Of a stretch of DNA of 22,821 nt, positions 13,976 through 21,239 are shown one piece after another (positions within the stretch are counted from its first letter, which is position 1; the number at the start of each line of letters is the position of its first letter). A model generated the notes under the pieces. The model was not told where the DNA came from. It saw nothing but the letters and a program-made list of their open reading frames with translations, and made no database searches. The stretch comes from UMGS1696 sp045643285 (GTDB lineage: Bacteria > Bacillota > Clostridia > Oscillospirales > CAG-272), in contig JAZUKN010000082.1 of assembly GCA_045643285.1 (NCBI GenBank), positions 1 to 22,821 of the forward strand, given 5' to 3'. Made by a program: the position numbers and the translations under genes.

Positions 13976-15352
13976 TCACTGTTTCGCTTTTTTCTTTCCG
14001 ATGAAGTACAGCGTAAGCCCTATCGCAAAGCCGATCACCGACGGGCATACCCAGCCGAACCCCTGCGAGTAGAGCGGTATGTACTTCGACGCAAACGACG
14101 AAATGCCGTCGAGCAACGGTGTGCTTTCGATTCCGCTTCCTTTGAGCGTGGACGCAAGCGCGGACGAGAAATCAAGCACTGCGGCGATGAGCGCGAATAT
14201 CGTAGTCCACAGATAAACAGTACGGCTGTGATCGAACCATTTGCCGACGAGCGAGAGGATAATGAGCGTGATGGCGAGAGGGTAGAGGAACATCAGCACA
14301 GGCACGCAGTACGCAACAATAGTTGAGAGACCGAAGTTCGCAATAACAACGGAGACTGCGCTGAAAATGATCGCCCAGACCTTGTAGGACGGTCCTTTCG
14401 GGAACATTCCGACGAACGCTTCCGAACAACTCGTGATGAGTCCTACGGAGGTCTTGAGGCACGCGAGCGTTACGATAGCCGTGATCAGCACTGCGCCTAC
14501 GGACTTGAAGTAGTGATTCGAGATAACGCCGAGCATCGCGCCGCCGTCGCTGCAGTCCGCACAGATCGACGCGCTCTGCGTAGAAACTATCGTGATGAAG
14601 AAATAGATAAGTCCCATGAAGAGACAGCTGAAAATGCCTGCGCGCGCAGTGTTTGCGGCAACTCTCTCCGGCTTGTCAACTCCTTTTTTGCGTACGATCT
14701 CGATGACGACGATGCCGAACGCAAGTCCTGCGAGAGCGTCGAGCGTGTTGTAACCCTCCAAAAATCCTTTCGAGAACGCACCGGAAGCTGTTTCATATCC
14801 GGCAGACGGCGCGACAGAGGAAACGGATTCAATGGGGTTAACAAGCGCGGTAACGATCAGTATTGCAAGAGCGATAAGGAACAACGGTGTGAGGATTTTT
14901 CCTATCCACGTCATGATCTTTCCGGGTTTGAGCGAGAACGCCAGCGCGACCGCAAAGAATACTACCGAAAAGACGCCGAGCGCGAGTTTTTTGTCAACTC
15001 CGCCGAGAAGATTGACCGCACCCACCGAAAAAGACGTGCTTGCACAGCGCGGAATGGCGAACAGCGGACCGATCGTGAGGTATAAAAGCGTCGAGAAGAA
15101 GATACCGTATCCGCGTCCGACCTTTGAAGAAAGCTCAACAACGCCGTCGCTTCTGCTGATTCCGAGTCCTGCGACTGCGAGAAGCGGAAGACCGACTGCC
15201 GTGATGAACATACCTATGTAAGCTGTCCAGACGTTAGAGCCGGCTGCCTGTCCGAGAGCAACGGGGAAGATCAGATTTCCCGCGCCGAAGAACATACCGA
15301 ACAATGTGCTTGATAAGATGATGATTTCTCTGAAAGTAAGATTCTTTTTCAT
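13976..15352 (-). CDS. brnQ: Branched-chain amino acid transport system II carrier protein
   Basis: Sodium-coupled symporter for leucine, isoleucine and valine in the cytoplasmic membrane (LIVCS family). It has 458 residues and about 12 membrane segments. It starts MKKNLTFREIIILSSTLFGM, followed at once by the family motif FFGAGNLIFPVALGQAAGSN. Other landmarks are TIGPLFAIPRCASTSFSVG, FLEGYNTLDALAGLAFGIVV (the YNTMDALA-type motif), and the transmembrane pairs near the C-terminus. The ATG at 15352 follows GGAGG. A good promoter lies 32 bp upstream. The gene ends in a basic cytosolic tail (GKKKAKQ). Confidence 0.96.
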   Translation of the reverse strand: MKKNLTFREIIILSSTLFGMFFGAGNLIFPVALGQAAGSNVWTAYIGMFITAVGLPLLAVAGLGISRSDGVVELSSKVGRGYGIFFSTLLYLTIGPLFAIPRCASTSFSVGAVNLLGGVDKKLALGVFSVVFFAVALAFSLKPGKIMTWIGKILTPLFLIALAILIVTALVNPIESVSSVAPSAGYETASGAFSKGFLEGYNTLDALAGLAFGIVVIEIVRKKGVDKPERVAANTARAGIFSCLFMGLIYFFITIVSTQSASICADCSDGGAMLGVISNHYFKSVGAVLITAIVTLACLKTSVGLITSCSEAFVGMFPKGPSYKVWAIIFSAVSVVIANFGLSTIVAYCVPVLMFLYPLAITLIILSLVGKWFDHSRTVYLWTTIFALIAAVLDFSSALASTLKGSGIESTPLLDGISSFASKYIPLYSQGFGWVCPSVIGFAIGLTLYFIGKKKAKQ

Positions 15353-15383
15353 AAAGAAGCTGCCTCCATTTTGAATTTGACTT

Positions 15384-15412
15384 ATTTTATCATTTTTCTT
15401 TGTGTATGTCTA
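15384..15412 (-). promoter_or_regulatory. Promoter of brnQ
   Basis: On the minus strand TAGACA (15412-15407) and TAAAAT (15389-15384) are each one base from consensus and 17 bp apart. The start site should be near 15377, giving a leader of about 25 nt. Confidence 0.7.
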
Positions 15413-15430
15413 TATTTTAATCGAAGTTTT

Positions 15431-16678
15431 TTATGTAAGATTTTCCCGGTTTTCAGACCGCAGTTCATTTATATGTCTGACGATATCGCCGAAAAAGCTG
15501 TCTACTGTATATCCGCCGGTGTCGCAGTCTGTCATTATAACGATTATGTACGGGTTTTCTTCAAATACTATACCCATATCGTGGTATGCGTGAACATCCC
15601 AACCGTATTTGTGAGCGACGGTTTTCGGGGGATATGACATAGCGATGATGCTGCTGAGAATTGCCGATTCCATTTCGTTTTTCATAAACTCACCGAGCCG
15701 CGAGCCGCCGGAGATGAATCTGTACGCTTCCGCGAGGATAACGCCGTATTCACGGGCGGTGAGAAACCGTTCATCCGGAGAGGGGACATCTATTCCGAGC
15801 CGAGCGAGCAGATCATAGTAAGACTGATAACCGAAACGCTCCTTAAGCTGTGCGTAAGCGATGTTGTCGCTGTTCCGGAATGAAAGAGAAAACAGCTCCT
15901 CTATAGTGCAGACTGTTCCGTCAGGCTTTTCGAAAAGCACGCCGGAGCCGTATTTGAACATCGTCGCGGAGTCGTAAACCCATTCGGCGGAAAGATCGTA
16001 TTTCGCGTTTTCTCCGCTGTAGTCGGGCTCTCCGTCGAACTGTGATTCAAAGGCGGCTGTTTCTTCAAGTACGGCGAGCAGATACGGGATTTTTGCGAGA
16101 CTTGCCGAATCGCGGACCTCGTTTTCGTTGAAGCCGTATTCGTCGCCGCTTAATAAGTCGTAATAAAAAACCGATATATCCGACGGCACGGCGTAGAGAT
16201 CGGCGTCACTCACCGAATACCACTTCTCGGAGTTCTTTAACAATTCTCGACTGCTCCGTCCGTAGATGTACGGATAAACGAGCGTGCCGTCGCTTGATCT
16301 TATCAAGTCAAGCGGTGAAGAATACGTGAGAAAAGTGTCGAGCCTCTCTTTTGCCGATAAACCGACCGACGACAGATTTTTCTCGGTCGCAGTACTTTCG
16401 TACTCAGAAATGGCGGAGAGAATGTCGGAGTTTTTCTTTTTTTCTGTCGGATAAGTATGAGCGGTCTTCTCTTTTTCGTCGGTGTCGGATTCTTCTTCCG
16501 GCTCAGTCTCCGGCTCGGGTTCCGGAATGTCGACTGTCACCGAAGATGCAGTCGACGAAGAGCGTGAAAGCGTCGCTCTGTCCGTCGGATCGCCCGGAAC
16601 TGTCTCTGCGCACGACGAAAACAGCAGTGTCACCGCGAGGAGAACTGCGGCTGTCGGCAGAAAACGTCCGCGTGCCAT
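15431..16678 (-). CDS. Lipoprotein with beta-lactamase-like serine hydrolase domain
   Basis: A surface-anchored penicillin-recognising-fold hydrolase of the class A beta-lactamase-like family. It has 415 residues. A signal peptide with lipobox LLFSSC puts the lipidated residue at Cys23. A low-complexity acidic linker (about 49-75, PEPEPETEPEEE) follows. The catalytic domain has SLAK (Ser193 and Lys196), SDN (270-272) and KYG (357-359), the three canonical boxes. I do not see the ExxLN omega-loop motif that true class A beta-lactamases use for deacylation, so a cell-wall peptidase or other hydrolase role is as likely as antibiotic breakdown. The ATG at 16678 is preferred because it leads directly into the signal peptide; a GTG three codons upstream is an alternative. 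It begins 38 nt after the DAHP synthase gene on the same strand. Confidence 0.85.
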   Translation of the reverse strand: MARGRFLPTAAVLLAVTLLFSSCAETVPGDPTDRATLSRSSSTASSVTVDIPEPEPETEPEEESDTDEKEKTAHTYPTEKKKNSDILSAISEYESTATEKNLSSVGLSAKERLDTFLTYSSPLDLIRSSDGTLVYPYIYGRSSRELLKNSEKWYSVSDADLYAVPSDISVFYYDLLSGDEYGFNENEVRDSASLAKIPYLLAVLEETAAFESQFDGEPDYSGENAKYDLSAEWVYDSATMFKYGSGVLFEKPDGTVCTIEELFSLSFRNSDNIAYAQLKERFGYQSYYDLLARLGIDVPSPDERFLTAREYGVILAEAYRFISGGSRLGEFMKNEMESAILSSIIAMSYPPKTVAHKYGWDVHAYHDMGIVFEENPYIIVIMTDCDTGGYTVDSFFGDIVRHINELRSENRENLT

Positions 16679-16716
16679 AAGCGTCACTTTCCTTTCATCA
16701 TTATATAAGCGTCTTT

Positions 16717-17745
16717 TTACAGCAGTTCTGCAAGCTCGAGAATCATTTTTTCCGTTTTCTCCCAGCCGAGACATGGGTCTGTTATCGACTGACCGTAGGC
16801 CGTGCCGTCCGGCTTCTGATTGCCGTCTTCGATGTAGGATTCTATCATCAGCCCCTTGACGAGAGAACGGATTTCGGAGGAATGACGCATACTGTGAAGT
16901 ATTTCTTTTGCTATTCTCGGCTGTTCAGACCATTTTTTGCCGGAGTTCGCGTGATTCGTGTCGACGATCACGGCAGGATTCGAGAGCTTGCTCTCCGCGT
17001 AAAGCTCGCAAAGGTGGCAGAGGTCTTCATAGTGGTAGTTCGGGACTGACTGACCGTGCTTGTTCGAGTAACCGCGGAGAATGGCGTGCGCGAGAGGGTT
17101 GCCGTGCGTCTGTACTTCCCAGCCGGAGTAAACGAACGCATGGCAGTGCTGTGCGGCGGTGATCGAGTTCATCATAACGGTGAGGTCGCCGCCCGTCGGA
17201 TTTTTCATACCGGCAGGAATGTCAAGACCGCTCGCCGTCAGACGGTGGAGCTGATTTTCAACAGAACGCGCACCGACCGCAACGTATGAGAGACAGTCGG
17301 AGAGGTATCTGTGGTTTTCGGGGTAGAGCATCTCGTCGGCGCAGGAAAAACCTGTTGTAGTCAGCGCGTCGACGTGGAGCTTGCGGATAGATAACAGCCC
17401 TTTGAGAAGATCGGGGGAGCTGTTCGGGTCGGGCTGGTGAAGCATACCCTTGTAGCCGTCACCGGTAGTGCGCGGCTTGTTCGTGTAGATGCGCGGAATG
17501 ATGACGATTTTGTCCTTCACTTTTTCCTGAACACCGCGAAGGCGTGATATATAATCGAGTACAGCGTCTTCACGGTCGGCAGAGCAGGGACCGATCACAA
17601 GAATGAACTTGTCGCTCTCGCCTGTGAAGACCTTGCGTATTTCTTCGTCGTTCGCTTTTTTGTTTGCCTTTGCTTCATCGGTAAGCGGATACATTTCCTT
17701 TACCACGCCTGCTGTCGGCATTTCTCTTTTGAAATCCATATTCAT
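16717..17745 (-). CDS. 3-deoxy-7-phosphoheptulonate (DAHP) synthase, type I alpha
   Basis: Catalyses the first shikimate pathway step: phosphoenolpyruvate plus erythrose 4-phosphate to DAHP. It has 342 residues, close to the E. coli AroF/AroG/AroH length. Motifs are LVIGPCSADREDAVLDY (about 49-65), IPRIYTNKPRTTGDGYKGM, ARSVENQLHRLTASGLDIPA, GMKNPTGGDL, and DTNHANSGKKW. This full-length type I alpha form normally carries the residues for feedback inhibition by an aromatic amino acid. Which one cannot be read here, so no aroF/G/H symbol is given. It starts 6 nt after tyrA, whose last codons supply its GAGGTG site. It is the last aro gene of the operon. Confidence 0.95.
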   Translation of the reverse strand: MNMDFKREMPTAGVVKEMYPLTDEAKANKKANDEEIRKVFTGESDKFILVIGPCSADREDAVLDYISRLRGVQEKVKDKIVIIPRIYTNKPRTTGDGYKGMLHQPDPNSSPDLLKGLLSIRKLHVDALTTTGFSCADEMLYPENHRYLSDCLSYVAVGARSVENQLHRLTASGLDIPAGMKNPTGGDLTVMMNSITAAQHCHAFVYSGWEVQTHGNPLAHAILRGYSNKHGQSVPNYHYEDLCHLCELYAESKLSNPAVIVDTNHANSGKKWSEQPRIAKEILHSMRHSSEIRSLVKGLMIESYIEDGNQKPDGTAYGQSITDPCLGWEKTEKMILELAELL

Positions 17746-17751
17746 AACGGT

Positions 17752-18612
17752 TTACACCTCTTTCTTGTCAAATAAAATCCTTTGTTCGGTAGAGCGGCGC
17801 ATGATCTCTCTCATGCCGTCTCTGTCGCCGTTTTCTATTGTCTTTTTCAGCCTCTCAAAAGCCTCTTCAAAGTCGCTCATCTGCCTGAGAAGCTCCTCAC
17901 GGTTGTCGAGAAACAGTTCGCTCCACATCACGTCGTTGATCTTCGCTATCCGCGTCAAGTCTCTGAACGAGTCGCCGCTGTAACCTGCAAGAGACGACGT
18001 GTCGCGCGAGGTCATAAGAGCCACCGCGATGCAGTGCGTGAGCTGGGAGAGAAAGCCGATCATCTCGTCGTGCTTTTCGGGAGACAGCACCGCGATATTC
18101 GAGAAACCGAGCGTGCGCCCAAGCTCTTCACATTCGGCTACCGCTTCCGGCGTGTTCTTCTCAGTTGGAGTGACGATGTAGTTCGCATCCTTGAAGATCT
18201 CCCTCGTCGCGGCACGGACACCGCTTCTTTCCCGTCCTGCCATCGGATGCGCGCCGATGAACTCAACGTCCGGGCGGAGCATATCCTGTATCTTGTAAAC
18301 GATGCACCCTTTGACTCCCGTAACGTCGGTGAGCAGTGCGCCAGGCTTCAGATAACTCTGAAATTTTTCGACCCATTCGGTGAAAATATGCGGATACAGC
18401 GCGAAAACCACAATGTCGAACGCCGCAACATATTCCGCCGTCGGCGCTGTCTTGCCGCTTTTTATTATCCCACGGGACAGCGCGTATTCGATAGCGTCGC
18501 CGTCCGTGTCTATCGCACCGACCTCGTAACCGGCGTATGTGAGCGCGTCCGCATAACTGCCGCCGATCAGCCCAAGCCCGATCATCAGTATTTTTTTCGA
18601 TTTGTCAATCAT
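17752..18612 (-). CDS. tyrA: Prephenate dehydrogenase
   Basis: NAD-dependent oxidative decarboxylation of prephenate to 4-hydroxyphenylpyruvate, the committed tyrosine step. It has 286 residues. The N-terminal Rossmann loop is IGLGLIGGSYADALTYAGYE (about 11-30). GAHPMAGRERSGVRAA and LSQLTHCIAVAL, the latter with the catalytic His, are diagnostic. There is no C-terminal ACT domain and no fused chorismate mutase, so this is the short monofunctional form. It overlaps the 3' end of aroA by 8 bp and is followed 6 nt later by DAHP synthase. Arogenate use cannot be excluded from sequence. Confidence 0.94.
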   Translation of the reverse strand: MIDKSKKILMIGLGLIGGSYADALTYAGYEVGAIDTDGDAIEYALSRGIIKSGKTAPTAEYVAAFDIVVFALYPHIFTEWVEKFQSYLKPGALLTDVTGVKGCIVYKIQDMLRPDVEFIGAHPMAGRERSGVRAATREIFKDANYIVTPTEKNTPEAVAECEELGRTLGFSNIAVLSPEKHDEMIGFLSQLTHCIAVALMTSRDTSSLAGYSGDSFRDLTRIAKINDVMWSELFLDNREELLRQMSDFEEAFERLKKTIENGDRDGMREIMRRSTEQRILFDKKEV

Positions 18613-19816
18613 TGGTTGTCTCCGTTTTTATTCCGAGTGACGCGAGAACGTCAAAGAAATCGGGATAGCTTTTCCGTACTGCCTCCACGCCGCGAATTTC
18701 ACCGCCGGTGACTGTCGAAAGCACCGACAGCGCCATGGCGATACGGTGATCGTTGTGCGAATCGAGCGGCTCGGACGGCGCGCGGAGCTTTCCGCCGTGT
18801 ACGACGACTTCGTTTTCTCCGACGTCGACCTGAACGCCGAATTTATATAGCTCCTCAGCCATGACAGCCGCACGGTCGCTCTCTTTTATTCTTAGCCGCC
18901 GCGTACCCGTGAAGCGTGCGCCGTTTTTGAATGCCGCAAGCGCGAACAGAACGGGCGCAAGATCTGGACAGTCGGATAAGTCGATCACCGGAGAGGGTGA
19001 ATCGAGTTTTTCGGCGAGCGTGAGAAAAACTTTGTCTCCCTGCGCGCTGTTTTCGTTCAGCCCGACTACCGTCACATCACTGCCGACAGTGTTGAGGGCA
19101 TACAGAAAAGCCGCATTCGACCAGTCGCCTTCGACTGCCGCGTTAGCCGATCTGTATGACTGACCGCCGCGTATCTCGAACGTGTTGTTCTCTTTTTCTT
19201 CAACTTTTATTCCGTACTTTGCCAGAACGTCGAGCGTTATGTCAATGTACGGTCTTGACTCGACGGGCGGCGTGACTTCGATCTCGCTGTCTCCGTTGCA
19301 AAGGGGAAGCGCGAATAGAAGCCCCGTAACGAATTGGCTCGATACCGCACCGTCGACTGTGTATCTGTCCGATCTCATCCGACCGCGAAGCACGATTTTG
19401 TAGTCTGTTTTTTCTATGGAAATACCGCACTGCGGAAGGATTTTTTCGTACTCTCCGATGCCTCGCTCAAGAAGCCGCTTCGTCCCCGTGAAGACCGCGC
19501 TATCTGTAAGAGCAAGAGCGACGGGGATCATGAATCTCAGCGTACTTCCGCTTTCACGGCAGGCAAAAACCGCGTTTTCAGCCGACTTTCGTTCGTTTCC
19601 GTAAAACGCTACGCTGTTGCCGATTTTTTCGTATCTCACGCCGAGCGACGAGATGCAGTCGAGCGTTGCCGCCATGTCTTCGCTCTCGCCGATTCCGTGG
19701 ACGACGCTGACGCCACCCGACAGAGCCGCGCATATCATCATGCGGTGCGCGTAGCTTTTCGACGGAGGAGCCGCGACCTTCCCCGATCCACGGGATTTTG
19801 TGATCTTAACGGTCAT
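18605..19816 (-). CDS. aroA: 3-phosphoshikimate 1-carboxyvinyltransferase (EPSP synthase)
   Basis: Transfers the enolpyruvyl group of PEP to shikimate 3-phosphate. It has 403 residues, a little shorter than the E. coli enzyme. Visible sites are APPSKSYAHRMMICAAL (Lys-Ser pair and Arg), ESGSTLRFMIPVAL (the PEP-loop region, which differs from the LGNAGTAxRPL of the E. coli-type enzyme), SSQFVTGLLFALPL, DCPDLAPVLFALAAF, RLRIKESDRAAVMAEEL and SHNDHRIAMAL. The start is 1 nt after the aroB stop, and its GGAGG site is in the aroB 3' end. It overlaps tyrA by 8 bp. Position in the operon fits its pathway step. Confidence 0.96.
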   Translation of the reverse strand: MTVKITKSRGSGKVAAPPSKSYAHRMMICAALSGGVSVVHGIGESEDMAATLDCISSLGVRYEKIGNSVAFYGNERKSAENAVFACRESGSTLRFMIPVALALTDSAVFTGTKRLLERGIGEYEKILPQCGISIEKTDYKIVLRGRMRSDRYTVDGAVSSQFVTGLLFALPLCNGDSEIEVTPPVESRPYIDITLDVLAKYGIKVEEKENNTFEIRGGQSYRSANAAVEGDWSNAAFLYALNTVGSDVTVVGLNENSAQGDKVFLTLAEKLDSPSPVIDLSDCPDLAPVLFALAAFKNGARFTGTRRLRIKESDRAAVMAEELYKFGVQVDVGENEVVVHGGKLRAPSEPLDSHNDHRIAMALSVLSTVTGGEIRGVEAVRKSYPDFFDVLASLGIKTETTND

Positions 19817-19817
19817 T

Positions 19818-20837
19818 TTATTCCTCCGTGATGCCGGAGAGGCAAATCCGCTCCCGTATTTCGTCCGCCGTCATTTTTACGAGCGAATACGAGCCGATCT
19901 TGTCGACTGTTACCGCTGTGACCGCGCCGCCGTCGGATTTCTTGTCGTGTGCGATTATCGGAAGCATTTCTTCCGACTTATACTGCGTTTTCGTCGGCAA
20001 ACCGTATTTTTCGAGGACTTTTTCTATTCTTTTGCGTACAGCATCCGAGCACATCGGAAACATACCTACTGCCACACATTCGCCGTGGAGCAGTGCGCCA
20101 CCCGCGAGAGACTCAATGGCGTGCCCGACGGTGTGACCGAAGTTGAGGACGCGCCGCTCGCCTTTTTCGGTGGGATCGCGCTCGACGACCGCTTTTTTTA
20201 TCATGACTGAGCGGCGAATGATCTCTTCGAGGTCTTTTCGGAGGTCTGTGCTACCCTCAATCATCGAGAACAGCTCCGCGTCGCTCGTTGCCGCCATTTT
20301 TACGGATTCGGCAAGTCCTTCGGCGAGAAGCCTGTCGTCAAGTGTGTGCAGTACTTCGGGGTCTATCACTACCTTTTTCGGCTGCCAGAATGCACCGACG
20401 GAATTTTTGATTCCGCAGAAGTCGACAGCAGTTTTGCCGCCGACAGACGAATCGACCTGCGAAAGAAGCGTTGTCGGGATGTTGTAAAAATCAATGCCGC
20501 GCATATATGCGGATGCCGCAAAACCGGTGAGATCGCCGATAACGCCGCCGCCGACGGCTACGGCACAGTCGCCGCGCGTGAAACCGTTCTCAAGCATCAC
20601 TTTAAGGAGAGACGCGAAGTTTTCAAGCGATTTTGTCGCCTCACCGTGCGGAAGTGTGACGGGAACAGGGAAGCGAGCGGCGGATTTTACCTCTTCCGCA
20701 TATTCTACCGGAACACCGTCGTCAGTGACGATAAGCACTTTTCTGTCGAGATCAAGTATCTCTCCGATACGCGAAAGCGCGCCACCTGACAGCTCGATTT
20801 CGTATTCGTAAGTCTCGCCGTTAACGGAAATTATCAT
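19818..20837 (-). CDS. aroB: 3-dehydroquinate synthase
   Basis: Converts DAHP to 3-dehydroquinate using NAD and a divalent metal. It has 339 residues. The core stretches are AVGGGVIGDLTGFAASAYMR, FYNIPTTLLSQVDSSVGGKT (NAD and substrate binding), LAEGLAESVKMA, and NFGHTVGHAIES with the metal-binding His residues. The ATG at 20837 (MIISVNGETYEYEI) follows AAAGGA at 8-10 nt; a 13-codon upstream extension has no site and reads the leader. It heads the operon aroB-aroA-tyrA-DAHP synthase. A consensus promoter and a terminator-like hairpin lie in its leader of about 100 nt. Confidence 0.96.
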   Translation of the reverse strand: MIISVNGETYEYEIELSGGALSRIGEILDLDRKVLIVTDDGVPVEYAEEVKSAARFPVPVTLPHGEATKSLENFASLLKVMLENGFTRGDCAVAVGGGVIGDLTGFAASAYMRGIDFYNIPTTLLSQVDSSVGGKTAVDFCGIKNSVGAFWQPKKVVIDPEVLHTLDDRLLAEGLAESVKMAATSDAELFSMIEGSTDLRKDLEEIIRRSVMIKKAVVERDPTEKGERRVLNFGHTVGHAIESLAGGALLHGECVAVGMFPMCSDAVRKRIEKVLEKYGLPTKTQYKSEEMLPIIAHDKKSDGGAVTAVTVDKIGSYSLVKMTADEIRERICLSGITEE

Positions 20838-20890
20838 CGCCGCACATCCTTTCAAGTCAGTTCTTTTTCCGCACACGGGAACATATAATC

Positions 20891-20926
20891 AAAAAAGCGA
20901 CATCAGCGCGTGAAGCCGCTCTTTTT
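20891..20926 (-). terminator. Candidate transcription attenuator in the aroB leader
   Basis: On the minus strand AGCGGC pairs with GTCGCT (one G-T), with an inner TCA/TGA stem over loop CGCGC. It is followed by a run of six T and preceded by an A-rich stretch. It sits between the promoter start site (about 20937) and aroB, with no gene before it. It therefore looks like an attenuator rather than the end of a transcription unit. Confidence 0.5.
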
Positions 20927-20932
20927 CTTCAT
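20903..20932 (-). other. Possible 9-codon leader peptide overlapping the attenuator
   Basis: ATG at 20932 encodes MKKKSGFTR and stops at 20903 inside the hairpin loop region. It begins only about 5 nt after the expected start site and has no ribosome binding site. It contains one Phe codon and no Tyr or Trp codon. Weak candidate. Confidence 0.2.
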
Positions 20933-20943
20933 TCTATATAAAA

Positions 20944-20972
20944 ATTATACTCTCGCCGCCGTATTTTGTCAA
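20944..20972 (-). promoter_or_regulatory. Consensus sigma-A promoter of the aroB operon
   Basis: On the minus strand TTGACA (20972-20967) and TATAAT (20949-20944) are perfect hexamers 17 bp apart. The start site should be near 20937. Confidence 0.9.
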
Positions 20973-21075
20973 GACGAAAAACCTTTTTTGTAGTATGCGA
21001 CAATATTCACGCCGTATTCAGCCGCGCAAAAAGCAAAAATGACAAAAATAAATCGCCAAAAAAACAAAAACGAGC

Positions 21076-21104
21076 TATTTTCGGCATAAAAATTGCCGAA
21101 AATA
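21076..21104. promoter_or_regulatory. 11-bp inverted repeat upstream of gdhA
   Basis: TATTTTCGGCA and TGCCGAAAATA are separated by 7 bp in the AT-rich divergent region between aroB and gdhA (20838-21239), which otherwise holds only the two promoters and the aroB leader. The repeat ends 63 bp before the gdhA -35. It is a regulator-binding site or hairpin candidate. Confidence 0.5.
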
Positions 21105-21167
21105 CGAAAATATGACATTTCAGACGAAGAAAAATTCAAAATTGCGATTTTGACTGTCGAAAAACTA

Positions 21168-21196
21168 TTGACAATTCCGCCTTGCCGTGGTAACAT
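21168..21196 (+). promoter_or_regulatory. Promoter of gdhA
   Basis: TTGACA (21168-21173) and TAACAT (21191-21196) are 17 bp apart, and a TG one base before the -10 makes it an extended element. The start site should be near 21203. Confidence 0.78.
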
Positions 21197-21239
21197 ATTA
21201 AAGTAAGTTTATTTTGTGATCAAATCGGAGGAAAATACA

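Noticed and set aside
16679..16716. Separate promoter for the serine hydrolase gene
   Set aside because: A TATAAT is present on the minus strand, but no acceptable -35 lies at 16-18 bp. Co-transcription from the aro operon is equally likely, so it was not listed.
20838..20937. T-box or other large riboswitch ahead of aroB
   Set aside because: The leader is only about 100 nt and lacks the T-box bulge and specifier architecture. Only a simple terminator-like hairpin is visible.
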